NCBI RefSeq assembly: GCF_001983165.1
Contig: NZ_MNPU01000001.1
Span: forward strand, 372,001 to 436,000
Source of the DNA: Pseudomonas gessardii
Lineage (GTDB): Bacteria > Pseudomonadota > Gammaproteobacteria > Pseudomonadales > Pseudomonadaceae
Length of the DNA: 64,000 nt
Reading direction: 5' to 3'
Position 1 is the first letter of the stretch; every line of letters begins with the position of its first letter. Shown in pieces: positions 1 through 10,146 of this stretch. The notes beneath the pieces were generated by a model. It made no database searches. It was not told where the DNA came from and saw only the letters and a program-made list of their open reading frames with translations. The position numbers and the translations under genes were made by a program.

Positions 1-1808
1 CCAGTTGCTGGTCGTGGTTCCACTCGCGCCACTGGCCGAATTCACAGCCCATGAACAATAGCTTTTTGCCGGGGTGCATCCACATAAAGCTCAGGTAGGC
101 CCGCAGGTTGGCGAATTTCTGCCAGCGGTCGCCGGGCATCTTGTCGATCAGCGAGTGTTTGCCATGCACCACTTCATCGTGGGAAATCGGCAGCACAAAG
201 CGTTCCGACCAGGCGTACACCAGGCCGAAACTCAGCTCATTGTGATGATGGGCGCGGTACACCGGGTCCTGTTGGATGTAATGCAGCGAATCGTGCATCC
301 AGCCCATGTTCCATTTGTAGTTGAAGCCCAGGCCACCCTGCTGGGTCGGCTGGCTGACGCCCGGCCAAGCAGTGGACTCTTCGGCGATCACCAGGGCCCC
401 GGGGGCTTCCAGGGCGACCACGTCATTCAAATGCCGCAGGAAGTCGATGGCTTCGAGGTTCTCGCGCCCACCGTGGCGGTTGGGCACCCACTCGCCGGCC
501 TTGCGTGAATAGTCGCGATACAGCATCGACGCCACCGCATCCACCCGCAGCCCATCGATATGGAAATGCTTGAGCCAGTGCAGCGCCGAGGCCAGCATAA
601 AGCCGTGGACTTCGGTGCGCCCCAGGTTGTAGATCAGCGTGTCCCAATCCTGGTGGAAGCCTTCCAGCGGGTTGCCGTATTCGTACAGCGCGGTGCCGTC
701 AAACTGGGCCAGGCCGTGGGCATCGGTGGGGAAATGCGCCGGCACCCAGTCGAGAATGATGCCGATACCCGCCAGATGGCAGGCATTGACGAAGGCGCCG
801 AACTCATCGGGCGAGCCAAAACGCGCACTGGGCGCGAATTGCGACAGCGGCTGGTAGCCCCAGGAGCCACCGAAGGGGTGCTCCATGATCGGCATCAGCT
901 CGATATGGGTAAAGCCCAGTTGTTGCACATAGGGAATCAGCCGCTCCCCCAGTTCGCGCCAGCTATATTGGCGCGCCACTTCGCCCAACTCATCGAGCTC
1001 GCATTGCCAGGAGCCGACGTGCAGTTCATAGATCGACAACGGCGCACTGGCCGCCTGGCGTGCGCCACGGGCCTGCATCCAGGCCTCATCGGCCCAGTCC
1101 ACCTGTAACGGCGCGGCGACTTTCGACGCGGTGTCAGGTGGCAGTTGCGTGGCCAGGGCCATGGGGTCGGCCTTAAGCGGCAGGATGCCGGCAGCGCCGA
1201 GGATTTCGTATTTGTAGGCGGCGCCGGCTTGCAGGCGCGGGATAAAGATCTCCCAGACCCCGGCGGGATGCCGCAGGCGCATCGGGTGGCGGCGCCCGTC
1301 CCAGATATTGAAGTCGCCTACCACCGACACCCGCCGCGCATTCGGCGCCCACACCGCAAAGCGCACGCCCTGGATGCCATCGACGCTCATCACCTGGGCC
1401 CCCAGGCAACCGCTCAAGTTGCGGTGATTGCCTTCGGCAAACAGGTACAGGTCCATCTCGCCGAGCAACGGGCCGAAACTGTAGGGGTCTTCGGTGATCT
1501 GCTCGCCACCGGCCCACTGGATCTGCAACAGGTAGCCCTGGCGCGTGGCGAAATGCCCGATAAACAAGCCCGGCACCGGGGTGGTATCCAGGCTGCCAAG
1601 CACTTCGCCGCTGTCCCGGGCCAGCACCTGTACACTCAAGGCCTCCGGCAGGAATGCGCGGATAACCTGGCCGCCCTGCTCATCGTCGTGGGGGCCGAGG
1701 ATCGCAAAAGGATCTGGATGTTCGGCGCGCACCAGGGCTTCAATGTCCTTGGGCACAGGCATGACAGCGAACTTCGATTGCAGCGGTTCTTTATGTGTAA
1801 AGCTCATG
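1..1808 (-). CDS. glgB: 1,4-alpha-glucan branching enzyme GlgB (partial, C-terminus off the left edge)
   Basis: GlgB introduces alpha-1,6 branches into the glucan made by GlgE. About 602 N-terminal codons are inside the window; the family is usually about 730-750 aa, so roughly the last 140 residues are missing. The protein begins [13 protein letters not shown] and has an N-terminal CBM48-type domain, then a GH13 barrel. Visible barrel motifs are [15 protein letters not shown] (nucleophile Asp), IAEESTAWP (acid/base Glu) and [12 protein letters not shown]. The ATG at 1806-1808 follows GGGAG at a normal distance. The stop of treS lies 42 nt upstream, so glgE, treS and glgB are probably one transcript. 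Family call is secure. Confidence 0.95.
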
Positions 1809-1850
1809 GTTTCTCCCACCTTGAGGTTCGCGCGCTTGGGCTGACCGTCA

Positions 1851-4800
1851 TTAATAACCTTCCAACAACCCGTGCAATCCGCGTAATGGCACCGCCAACC
1901 AGGTCGGACGATTCTCTGCCTCGTAGGCCACTTCGTACGCCGCCTTCTCCAGGCTGAACAACGCCAGTGCCGCCTGCGCGCCCTTGGCATCCTGCCAGTC
2001 ATGCGCCAGTGTAGACGTAGCCTGTTGATACGCCTGGATAAACGCCTGGCGCGCTTGATGCAGGTAACGCTCCGCCACGCGCTGGCATGCCGCATCGGCG
2101 GCGGCCGAGTGCTCCAGGCCTTGGCCTTGCACATTCAGGGCCATGGCGGCGGCATAGTCGAACGAACGCAACACGCCGCTGACGTCTTTGTATGGGCTGT
2201 GTTTGCCCCGGCGCTCGTGCAGCGGCCGTGCGGGCTCGCCTTCAAAGTCGATCAGGTAGGCATCGCCCTTGACCACCAGCACTTGGCCCAGGTGCAAATC
2301 ACCATGCACGCGGATGCGCAAACCGCCTACCGTGGCTTTCGCCAGGGCCTGTACATGGCTGGCAATCGCCTTTTCCTGGGTCAGTAGTTGAGTGACCAGG
2401 GCCTGGTCGGCCGGGTTCAATTCAGGTTGGTGCTGTTTGAGCAACTGCAGGGCACGCGCGATCTGCGCCCCCACCTGTTTGGCCCAACCCTGGCTGTCCT
2501 TGACCGAGGTGACTTGCGGCTGGAAGTCCGGGTTGGCCGTTGGCGCAGCCAGGACCTGGTGCATTTCCCCCAGCCGCTGCCCGAGCAGCCCGGCGAAATC
2601 CGCCAGTTCACCCAGGGCGTTGTAGTGCTGCTCCTGCTCGGACATGGCCTCGGCCAGCTCATCGCGGATGGCCCGTTCCAGGTTGTTCTGGGTCCAGCCC
2701 CAGGCGTCGCCCTGGTTACTGAGATAGCCCTGGGCAATCATCAACAGAGTGTCCTGGCCCTCGGCATCGCGACGGATCACCGACCCCAGCAGCGGCGAGA
2801 TATGCCCATAGCCGGCGGCAGTCAGGTAGGCGCCCATTTCCAGTTCCGGGTGAACCCCGGCGCTGACCTTGCGGATCAACTTGAGCACCAGGCTTTCGCC
2901 GACCACCACCGAACTGTTGGACTGTTCAGCCGCCAGGTAACGTACTGGCAATTCATCCCCCAGCGGCAGGTCGGCCAGTTGTGGGGTGGCTTGGAAACGG
3001 ATCTCACCGTCGCTGCTGCTGAGCACGGTCTGGGCGCGCAGGCCCTCGAGCACCGCACGGATATAGCTGTCGAGGCTGAAGGCATCGGTGATCAAGCCCA
3101 CCTGGCGTACCCGGCGCACCCGCGCCAGGGCCAGTTGTTGCGCCAAGGCGCCGCTGAACTGGTCTTCGCCCAACAAGCCGAATGGCAGTTGGTAACGGCT
3201 GGTCTGCCCGCCGCTGGTCACTTCAATCTCACTGAGCAGCACCGGATGCTGGGCATCACCAAAACGTACGCCATAGGCGATATGCACGCGCTCGATGGCT
3301 GAGTCCTTGTTGGCAAACCAGCGCCGCTTGGGCAGCCAGCTAGGCAACGAGGTCTGCTCCAGGGTGGTGCGGCACGGCGCTTCGAGCAATTCTTCGAGGC
3401 GTTTTTTCAACACCAGGGTGGTGAAGTCCGGCAGGCTCTGGGCCGGTTCCACATGCCAGCTGGGCATCTGGTTTTCGGCGGCGAGCACGAACCAGTAGAA
3501 GCCATAAGGGGCCAGGGTCAGCAGGAAATTGAGCTGGCCAATGGGGGGGAATGCGTTGCCGCCGAGCATTTCCACCGGGACCATGCCGGCAAACGCTGAC
3601 AGGTCCAATTCCGCCGCCTGGGCCGTGCGCGAGACGTTGGCCACGCACAGGATGATTTCAGGCTTGCCGTCGACGCCGGTGTATTCGCGGGTGTAGGCCA
3701 GGATCCGGCGATTGCTGGGCGAGAGCATTTTCAGGCTGCCGCGCCCGAAGGCCTTGGACTGCTTGCGGATCGCCAGCATGCGTCGGGTCCAGTTCAGCAG
3801 CGAATGCGGGTCCTGGGCCTGGGTTTCGACGTTGACCGACTGGTAGCCGTAAAGCGGGTCCATGATCGGCGGCAGCACCAGGCTGGCCGGATCGGCGCGG
3901 GAAAACCCGCCGTTGCGGTCGATGGACCATTGCATCGGCGTACGCACGCCGTCGCGGTCGCCCAGGTAGATGTTGTCGCCCATGCCGATTTCATCGCCGT
4001 AATACAGGGTCGGCGTGCCGGGCATCGACAGCAGCAGGCTGTTGAGCAGCTCGATGCGTCGACGGTCACGCTCCATCAAGGGCGCCAGGCGCCGGCGGAT
4101 GCCCAGGTTGATGCGCGCGCGGCGGTCGGCGGCATAGTAGTTCCACAGGTAATCGCGCTCTTTGTCGGTGACCATTTCCAGGGTCAGCTCGTCGTGGTTG
4201 CGCAGGAAAATCGCCCATTGGCAGTTGGCCGGAATCTCCGGGGTCTGGCGCAGGATATCGGTGATCGGGAAGCGATCCTCCTGGGCCAGGGCCATGTACA
4301 TGCGCGGCATCAGCGGGAAGTGGAAGGCCATATGGCATTCATCGCCGTCGTCGCCCTTCTGCTCGCCGAAGTACAACTGGGTGTCTTCTGGCCACTGGTT
4401 GGCTTCGGCCAGCAGCATGCGGTCGGGGTAGTTGGCGTCGATCTCGGCACGGATCTGCTTGAGCACATCGTGGGTTTCGGGGAGGTTTTCGTTGTGGGTG
4501 CCGTCGCGCTCGATCAGGTACGGGATCGCGTCCAGGCGCAAGCCATCGATGCCCATGTCCAGCCAGTAGCGCATCACCGACAACACGGCTTTCATGACTT
4601 GCGGGTTGTCGAAGTTGAGGTCCGGCTGGTGGGAATAGAAGCGGTGCCAGAAGTACTGGCCGGCGACCGGGTCCCAGGTCCAGTTGGACTTTTCGGTGTC
4701 GAGGAAAATGATGCGGGTGCCGTCGTATTTCTGGTCGTCGTCGGACCACACGTAGAAGTCCCGGGCGCTAGAGCCGGGCTTGGCCTTGCGCGCCCGCTGG

Positions 4801-5165
4801 AACCACGGGTGCTGGTCGGAGGTGTGGTTGATCACCAGCTCCGTGATCACCCGCAGGCCGCGCTTGTGCGCCTCGGCGATAAAGCGCTTGGCGTCGGCCA
4901 GGGTCCCGTAGTCGCTGTGCACGCCACGGTATTCGGCGATGTCATAGCCGTCGTCGCGGCGTGGCGAGGGGTAGAACGGCAACAGCCAGATGGTGTTCAC
5001 GCCCAGGTCGGCGATGTAGTCGAGTTTGGCGATCAGCCCGGGGAAATCACCGATGCCGTCGTTGTTGGCGTCGAAATAGGATTTGACGTGAACCTGGTAA
5101 ATCACCGCGTCCTTGTACCAGAGCGGGTCCTTGATAAAGGTGGCAGCCTTGGGTTTCTTCGCCAT
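1851..5165 (-). CDS. treS: Trehalose synthase / maltokinase fusion (TreS-Mak)
   Basis: This 1104-aa protein combines two steps of the GlgE pathway. Residues 1 to about 550 are a GH13 trehalose synthase (trehalose to maltose) with [10 protein letters not shown] (nucleophile Asp), [10 protein letters not shown] (Glu) and RNHDELTLE. Residues from about 600 to the end are a maltokinase (Pep2/Mak) of aminoglycoside-phosphotransferase fold with [10 protein letters not shown] and [11 protein letters not shown], which would make maltose-1-phosphate for GlgE. Unfused TreS is about 550-600 aa, so the length supports a genuine fusion. Start [10 protein letters not shown] has a CAGGAG ribosome site. It is downstream of glgE with a REP hairpin in the gap. 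The fused form is known in Pseudomonas and other proteobacteria. Confidence 0.95.
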   Translation of the reverse strand: MAKKPKAATFIKDPLWYKDAVIYQVHVKSYFDANNDGIGDFPGLIAKLDYIADLGVNTIWLLPFYPSPRRDDGYDIAEYRGVHSDYGTLADAKRFIAEAHKRGLRVITELVINHTSDQHPWFQRARKAKPGSSARDFYVWSDDDQKYDGTRIIFLDTEKSNWTWDPVAGQYFWHRFYSHQPDLNFDNPQVMKAVLSVMRYWLDMGIDGLRLDAIPYLIERDGTHNENLPETHDVLKQIRAEIDANYPDRMLLAEANQWPEDTQLYFGEQKGDDGDECHMAFHFPLMPRMYMALAQEDRFPITDILRQTPEIPANCQWAIFLRNHDELTLEMVTDKERDYLWNYYAADRRARINLGIRRRLAPLMERDRRRIELLNSLLLSMPGTPTLYYGDEIGMGDNIYLGDRDGVRTPMQWSIDRNGGFSRADPASLVLPPIMDPLYGYQSVNVETQAQDPHSLLNWTRRMLAIRKQSKAFGRGSLKMLSPSNRRILAYTREYTGVDGKPEIILCVANVSRTAQAAELDLSAFAGMVPVEMLGGNAFPPIGQLNFLLTLAPYGFYWFVLAAENQMPSWHVEPAQSLPDFTTLVLKKRLEELLEAPCRTTLEQTSLPSWLPKRRWFANKDSAIERVHIAYGVRFGDAQHPVLLSEIEVTSGGQTSRYQLPFGLLGEDQFSGALAQQLALARVRRVRQVGLITDAFSLDSYIRAVLEGLRAQTVLSSSDGEIRFQATPQLADLPLGDELPVRYLAAEQSNSSVVVGESLVLKLIRKVSAGVHPELEMGAYLTAAGYGHISPLLGSVIRRDAEGQDTLLMIAQGYLSNQGDAWGWTQNNLERAIRDELAEAMSEQEQHYNALGELADFAGLLGQRLGEMHQVLAAPTANPDFQPQVTSVKDSQGWAKQVGAQIARALQLLKQHQPELNPADQALVTQLLTQEKAIASHVQALAKATVGGLRIRVHGDLHLGQVLVVKGDAYLIDFEGEPARPLHERRGKHSPYKDVSGVLRSFDYAAAMALNVQGQGLEHSAAADAACQRVAERYLHQARQAFIQAYQQATSTLAHDWQDAKGAQAALALFSLEKAAYEVAYEAENRPTWLAVPLRGLHGLLEGY

Positions 5166-5212
5166 TGGAAACTCCTGGATAATTCAAAAAAACTTACAGA
5201 CTGGACTTGGTC

Positions 5213-5244
5213 AATGTGGGAGTGGGCAAGCCCGCTCCCACATT
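5213..5244. repeat. REP palindrome (GTGGGAG type)
   Basis: Near-perfect 32-bp inverted repeat with arms AATGTGGGAGTGGGC and GCCCGCTCCCACATT around AA. It lies in the 94-nt glgE-treS gap. It matches the GTGGGAG-type extragenic palindromes common in the P. fluorescens group. It may stabilise the upstream glgE message or attenuate read-through into treS. Confidence 0.85.
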
Positions 5245-5259
5245 TGATCTGCATCCGAC

Positions 5260-7233
5260 TCAAGAGCGGGTGACGCGCCAGATGCCAAACGGCAGGTGGG
5301 GCTCGATGCGCATCCATTGGGTCTTGCCGTACCAGGTCCAGCGATGGCCATTCATCAGGTCTTCGCCCTGGACCTGGGCGTCGTCCGGCAGGCCCATGTC
5401 CCACAGCGGCAGCTCGAAATGCGCCTCCTGGGGGTTGAACGGGTCGAGGCTGACGGCGATCAGGATGAAGTTGCTGCCATCCTCGCTGCGCTTGCCGAAG
5501 TACAGGATGTTGTCGTTGAAGGCGTTGTAGAGCGTCAGCCCCAGGTGTGTCTGCAGCGCCGGGTTTTGCCGGCGGATGCGGTTGAGCTGGGCGATCTCGG
5601 CAATGATGTTGCCGGGGGCGCTGAAGTCCCGAGGGCGGATCTCGTACTTTTCCGAGTCCAGGTACTCTTCCTTGCCCGGCACCGGCGCGCTTTCACACAG
5701 TTCAAAGCCCGAATACATGCCCCACAGGCCCGAGCCCATGGTGGCCAGCGCCGCGCGGATCAAGAACCCAGGGCGGCCGGACTCATGCAGGAAGCCTGGG
5801 TTGATATCCGGGGTATTGACGAAAAAGTTCGGCCGGTAGCATTCACGCCAGGGCGACTGGTTCAGTTGGGTGAAGTACTCGCTGAGTTCGGCCTTGGTGT
5901 TGCGCCAGGTGAAATAGGTGTAGCTCTGGGAGTAGCCGACCTTGCCCAGGCGCGCCATCATCGCCGGGGTGGTAAAGGCTTCGGCGAGGAAGATCACCTC
6001 GGGGTGCCGGGCCCGTACGTCGCTGATCAGCCACTGCCAAAATGGCAGCGGCTTGGTGTGGGGGTTGTCGACGCGGAAGGTCTTCACGCCCTCCTCGACC
6101 CAGCCCAGCACGATATCGCGCAACTCCAGCCACAGGCTGGGGATCGCATCGGCGGCATAGAAATCGACGTTGACGATATCCTGGTATTTTTTCGGCGGGT
6201 TCTCCGCGTATTTGATCGTGCCGTCCGGGCGCCAGTTGAACCAGCCGGGGTGCTGCTTGAGCCATGGGTGGTCCTGGGAACACTGGATGGCAAAGTCCAG
6301 GGCGATCTCCAGGCCATGCTCGGCGGCAGCCGCCACCAGGCGGCGGAAATCCTCGCGGGTGCCCAGTTGCGAATGGATCGCATCGTGGCCGCCCTCCTCG
6401 CTGCCGATGGCATAGGGGCTGCCGGGATCGTCGGGGCCGGCGCTCAGTGCGTTGTTCCTGCCCTTGCGATGGCTGCGGCCGATGGGGTGGATCGGCGGGA
6501 AGTACAGCACGTCAAAACCCATGTCGTGGATCATCGCCAGGCGCCCATGCACGTCATTGAAGGTGCCATGGCGCGCCGGATCGTCGGTGATCGAGCGTGG
6601 GAACAGCTCGTACCAACTGGCAAACAGCGCCTGGGGGCGCTCCACATCCAGTGGATACACCGGGCTGATACTCAGGTAGGGACGCAGATCGGCCTGGGCC
6701 ATCAGCTGTGCACTGTCAGCGTGCAGAAACAACGCAACCTGCTCGGTTTCCAGCAGCGCGGACAGTTGTTGATGCAACTGCTGCAATTGCGCCTGCAATT
6801 CGCCTTCGCTGCGTTCGGCCGCTTGCAGCACCTGCAGGCGGCCTTCCTGCAGCTCCAGGCTGACCGGCACGCCGGCCGTGTGTTTCTTGCCCAGTTCGTA
6901 GCAAAAGCTGGCGAAATGATCGATCCAGGCCTCGATGCAATATTGGTGCGGGCCCTGTTGGGTGACGTCGAAAGTGCCTTCCCAGGTGTTGTTGCCCTTG
7001 TCTGCCATGACTTCGCGCTGCCAGTTGTCTTCACTCAGCGACCGCCAGCGAATCAACACGGCCAACTGGTCATGCCCGTCAGCGAATACCTTGCTGGTAA
7101 CGTGGATGGCTTGCCCTTGCACGGCCTTGACCGCGAATGCGCCGGCATCAATCACCGGCATCGTGTCTTCAATGGCGATCCTGGGCAGCAACAGTGCCTG
7201 GGACAGCGGTAATGCGGATATTTCAGCCGTCAT
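5260..7233 (-). CDS. glgE: Alpha-1,4-glucan:maltose-1-phosphate maltosyltransferase GlgE
   Basis: GlgE transfers maltosyl units from maltose-1-phosphate to growing alpha-1,4-glucan. The 657-aa product has an N-terminal beta-sandwich region, then a GH13_3 barrel with the GlgE-type motif FRVDNPHTKPLPFW (nucleophile Asp), VIFLAEAFTTP (Glu) and FFVNTPDINP. The frame stays open upstream to 7557, but the start chosen is the ATG at 7231-7233 (MTAEISALPL), because AGGGGAGATG precedes it and the length then fits the family. It is first in the minus-strand glgE-treS-glgB cluster. Confidence 0.95.
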   Translation of the reverse strand: MTAEISALPLSQALLLPRIAIEDTMPVIDAGAFAVKAVQGQAIHVTSKVFADGHDQLAVLIRWRSLSEDNWQREVMADKGNNTWEGTFDVTQQGPHQYCIEAWIDHFASFCYELGKKHTAGVPVSLELQEGRLQVLQAAERSEGELQAQLQQLHQQLSALLETEQVALFLHADSAQLMAQADLRPYLSISPVYPLDVERPQALFASWYELFPRSITDDPARHGTFNDVHGRLAMIHDMGFDVLYFPPIHPIGRSHRKGRNNALSAGPDDPGSPYAIGSEEGGHDAIHSQLGTREDFRRLVAAAAEHGLEIALDFAIQCSQDHPWLKQHPGWFNWRPDGTIKYAENPPKKYQDIVNVDFYAADAIPSLWLELRDIVLGWVEEGVKTFRVDNPHTKPLPFWQWLISDVRARHPEVIFLAEAFTTPAMMARLGKVGYSQSYTYFTWRNTKAELSEYFTQLNQSPWRECYRPNFFVNTPDINPGFLHESGRPGFLIRAALATMGSGLWGMYSGFELCESAPVPGKEEYLDSEKYEIRPRDFSAPGNIIAEIAQLNRIRRQNPALQTHLGLTLYNAFNDNILYFGKRSEDGSNFILIAVSLDPFNPQEAHFELPLWDMGLPDDAQVQGEDLMNGHRWTWYGKTQWMRIEPHLPFGIWRVTRS

Positions 7234-7427
7234 CGAGCATCTCCCCTTACGCCCCATGGACGCTCTTGTGCTTGATTGCTGCAGGCGGGCTCTTGCTGAG
7301 CCGGCCACATAAGGTCCGAGCCCGGTGGCCGGCGCAAAGTTCAGATGGATGTGCCGCCACTGGGCGGGAATCAATCGGCCATGGCGGTTGTCCACCGATT
7401 GAGCAAAGCACAAACGAGGCCACCGCG

Positions 7428-7586
7428 ATGAATATCCCGATTCCTGCCCAAACCCCAGACCCGAATATTGATCACCCCACCTTGCCACAGACCGAGCCAG
7501 AGCCGATCCCTGAGCAGGAGCCTCTGGAAAGCGTGCCACCGGCAAAGGAAGAACCACCGACGACTCTGCCGCCGGTTATCGTATAG
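7428..7586 (+). CDS. Small Pro/Glu-rich protein (52 aa)
   Basis: A short ORF beginning MNIPIPAQTPDPNIDH and made largely of Pro, Glu, Thr and Gln (for example PEPIPEQEP, PAKEEPPTTLPP). It has no signal peptide or membrane segment and looks disordered. ACGAGG precedes the ATG. It is divergent from glgE, 194 nt away. I recognise no domain. The skewed composition and plausible ribosome site suggest a real small gene, but a chance ORF cannot be excluded. Confidence 0.5.
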   Translation: MNIPIPAQTPDPNIDHPTLPQTEPEPIPEQEPLESVPPAKEEPPTTLPPVIV

Positions 7587-7827
7587 GAGCCCGAAGCTAA
7601 GGCTTGTCCAGTCGCTTCACTGCTGAATACCACTGGCGCCAGTACGGTGCTCAGTACCGCGGTGTGTCCACTCCTCTGGCACAGAATCCTCCAACACATT
7701 AAGGAGAACATTCCCACCAACAGCGTAGACAAGGATTAACGTTTGCTTTGCCTCGGTGCTCTAGGCTGATTTCACACATACCTGCAACTTCATATCCGTA
7801 GTAGGTGCTACGTCTAGAGGACTGACC

Positions 7828-8445
7828 ATGTCGATCATCAGTAACCAACCCAGAGCCCCTCATCCAATCCACACAACTGAGCCCCCATCCGACGCCCAGA
7901 GCGCAGGGCGGGACCGAGGGCCAGACGGCACTTCACCCACGCGCACCGCGATAAGTGAATTTATACGCGAGAAAAGTCTCAGAGAACTGCACGCCTTTAT
8001 AACACCCGAGAATGTCATTGAGTTACTGCGTAACCCCAGCTCTAAAAAGAACGCTGAAGTCTTGAAGAAGATTAATGATCTATTGACTGCGCAGAGTATC
8101 AACTCATTGCTACGGGGCCCCTATGCCAAAGAAAATGGCAAAATCCTCACAGAATTAGCCTCTCTATTTACAGACAAAATCAATAACGATCTTCTCACTA
8201 TTGGGGAGGAAGTGCTCAAGAGGATGAAGGATGAAAACGAAGAAAGAAGATACAACATGTATTACCAACTGATCTCTGTCGGCACTGACGGTGACAATGG
8301 CGTCCTGAATCTCATAACCGAATGGCAGCATACGATGGACAGTCTGCAGCGAGGTTTCCAGCAAAGTGATAAGACAGCAGGCATCTTTTTAGAAGTCGGC
8401 TCTCGCTTGAGCAAGAGCAGAATCAGTAAGAACGCCGACGGTTGA
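7828..8445 (+). CDS. Orphan hypothetical protein, 205 aa, mostly helical
   Basis: Starts MSIISNQPRAPHPIHTTEPP after AGAGGA. The first 40 residues are polar and Pro-rich; the rest looks alpha-helical, with heptad-like stretches such as NAEVLKKINDLL, NGKILTELASLF and IGEEVLKRMKDENEERR. No signal peptide or membrane span is apparent. The gene is visibly more AT-rich, with more A/T-ending codons, than glgE before it and ccoG after it, which suggests horizontal acquisition. The disordered N-terminus plus helical body would fit a secreted effector or cytoplasmic accessory factor, but I recognise no family and assign no function. Confidence 0.75.
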   Translation: MSIISNQPRAPHPIHTTEPPSDAQSAGRDRGPDGTSPTRTAISEFIREKSLRELHAFITPENVIELLRNPSSKKNAEVLKKINDLLTAQSINSLLRGPYAKENGKILTELASLFTDKINNDLLTIGEEVLKRMKDENEERRYNMYYQLISVGTDGDNGVLNLITEWQHTMDSLQRGFQQSDKTAGIFLEVGSRLSKSRISKNADG

Positions 8446-8669
8446 AGGCCAGCACCGGTGATTCGGTGATTTGATTGACCTGGATCAGCATGCCCCCAGC
8501 GCTGTTGATCCAGGCACGAGCCCCACGGCTTGCGGGGTGCTGCACATTGTCGCAGGCGCGCCTTAAAAACCCATCTGATCCGCTTTTTATCGTTTTACCT
8601 GAGTCTGTTATGCAAACAGATCGCGGCCCATAGTTTGTCGGCCTGATGGAGGCTGATGAGCGAAAGACC

Positions 8670-10085
8670 ATGAGCGATAGAATCCCCGTCCGATTAGTAG
8701 AAAACTTCGAGCCTGCACATCCAAAGAAGATGAAGGCCAAGTCCAGCGACAACCAGATCCATACCCGTAGTTTCACCGGCCTGTTCCGTACCTTGCGCAT
8801 AAGCGGTGCGGGCTTTTTGTTCCTGGCGTTTTTTGGCACCGTGTGGCTGAACTGGGATTCACGCCAGGCGGTACTGTGGGACTTGGCTGAAAGCAAGTTC
8901 CATATCTTTGGCGCGACCTTCTGGCCCCAGGACTTCATCCTGTTGTCGGCGCTGTTGATCATCTGTGCTTTCGGCCTGTTTGCGATCACCGTGTTTGCCG
9001 GCCGTGTGTGGTGTGGCTACACCTGCCCGCAAAGTTCGTTTACCTGGCTGTTTATGTGGTGCGAAAAGATCACCGAAGGCGAGCGTAACCAAAGGATCAA
9101 GCTACAGGCCGCGCCCTGGGGCGTGAACAAGCTGGCGCGCCGGGCCGCCAAGCACACCCTGTGGCTGGCCATCAGCGTGCTGACCGGCCTGACCTTTGTC
9201 GGCTACTTCACGCCGATCCGCCCCCTGGCCGAAGAGCTGCTGACCTGGCAGATGGGCGGTGTCAGCCTGTTCTGGGTGCTGTTCTTTACCGGCGCCACCT
9301 ACATCAATGCCGGCTGGCTGCGCGAAGCGGTGTGCATGCATATGTGCCCGTATGCGCGGTTCCAGAGCGTGATGTTCGACAAGGACACCCTGACCATTTC
9401 CTACGACGCCGCCCGTGGCGAAAGCCGTGGCCCGCGCAAACGTGATGTAAACCCGGCCGAGGTCGGCCTGGGCGACTGTATCGACTGCCACTTGTGCGTG
9501 CAGGTCTGCCCCACCGGCATCGACATCCGCGACGGCCTGCAAATGGAATGTATCGGCTGTGCGGCGTGCATCGATGCCTGTGATTCAATCATGGACAAGA
9601 TGGGCTATGCACGAGGTTTGGTGGGCTACACCTCCGAGCATCAGTTGCAAGGTGGCAAGACCCACCTGCTGCGGCCACGGTTGATCGGCTACAGTGCGGT
9701 GTTGCTGGTGATGATCGCTGCGTTGGTAATGGCGTTGGTGCAGCGGCCAATGGTGTCGCTGGACGTGACCAAGGACCGTGGTATGTTCCGCGAAAACAGC
9801 CAGGGGCTGATCGAGAACATCTACAGCCTGAAGATCATCAACAAGACCCAACTGCGCCAGGATTACCACGTAGAGCTGGTGGATGGCGAAGGCTTCCAAC
9901 TGCAAGGCAAGACCCAGATCAGCCTGGCCCCCGGGGAAATCACCGATGTGCCGGTGTCTGTAGCCTTGACCCGTGACAAACCGAGCAGCAGCTCGCAAAC
10001 CATCCGTTTCAAGGTGACGGATAGGGATGAGCCAAGTGTTTATAGTGTCGCCGAGAGCCGTTTTGTGGCGCCGCTGAACCGCTGA
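8670..10085 (+). CDS. ccoG: CcoG/RdxA-type cytochrome c oxidase accessory protein (copper-handling ferredoxin)
   Basis: CcoG is an inner-membrane iron-sulfur protein needed for cbb3 oxidase assembly and thought to reduce copper for the CuB site. The 471-aa product has several membrane segments (first near residues 40-60), the family motif CGYTCPQSSFTW, two 4Fe-4S clusters (CIDCHLCVQVCP and CIGCAACIDAC), a final membrane helix, and a C-terminal Ig-like domain. The start chosen is MSDRIPVRLVENF at 8670. An in-frame ATG at 8646 would add eight residues but has no ribosome site. The start region looks duplicated (see findings). The ccoNOPQ genes are not in the window, so this copy stands alone. 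Confidence 0.93.
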   Translation: MSDRIPVRLVENFEPAHPKKMKAKSSDNQIHTRSFTGLFRTLRISGAGFLFLAFFGTVWLNWDSRQAVLWDLAESKFHIFGATFWPQDFILLSALLIICAFGLFAITVFAGRVWCGYTCPQSSFTWLFMWCEKITEGERNQRIKLQAAPWGVNKLARRAAKHTLWLAISVLTGLTFVGYFTPIRPLAEELLTWQMGGVSLFWVLFFTGATYINAGWLREAVCMHMCPYARFQSVMFDKDTLTISYDAARGESRGPRKRDVNPAEVGLGDCIDCHLCVQVCPTGIDIRDGLQMECIGCAACIDACDSIMDKMGYARGLVGYTSEHQLQGGKTHLLRPRLIGYSAVLLVMIAALVMALVQRPMVSLDVTKDRGMFRENSQGLIENIYSLKIINKTQLRQDYHVELVDGEGFQLQGKTQISLAPGEITDVPVSVALTRDKPSSSSQTIRFKVTDRDEPSVYSVAESRFVAPLNR

Positions 10086-10088
10086 GAC

Positions 10089-10118
10089 ATGTGGGAGTGG
10101 GCTTGCCCGCTCCCACAT
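10089..10118. repeat. REP palindrome, possible ccoG terminator
   Basis: 30-bp inverted repeat, arms ATGTGGGAGTGGGC and GCCCGCTCCCACAT around TT, directly after the ccoG stop and followed by TTTTTA on the plus strand. It is nearly identical to the copy at 5213-5244. The T run means it could also act as a Rho-independent terminator for ccoG. Confidence 0.85.
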
Positions 10119-10146
10119 TTTTACCTGTGTAGACCCTAGGATCACG

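Noticed and set aside
3804..5273. 489-codon plus-strand open frame opposite treS
   Set aside because: Val/Gly/His-rich shadow of the TreS coding strand.
5296..7212. 638-codon plus-strand open frame opposite glgE
   Set aside because: Shadow of glgE by third-position GC bias; no domain and no plausible ribosome site.
7632..7643. 12-bp palindrome ACTGGCGCCAGT in the gap before the 205-aa orphan
   Set aside because: Short palindromes of this length are expected by chance in GC-rich DNA, and it has no T tract and no second copy.
8446..8669. FNR/Anr box (TTGAT-N4-ATCAA) upstream of ccoG
   Set aside because: TTGAT occurs near 8470 and ATCAG follows, but the spacing is 8 rather than 4, so it does not fit.
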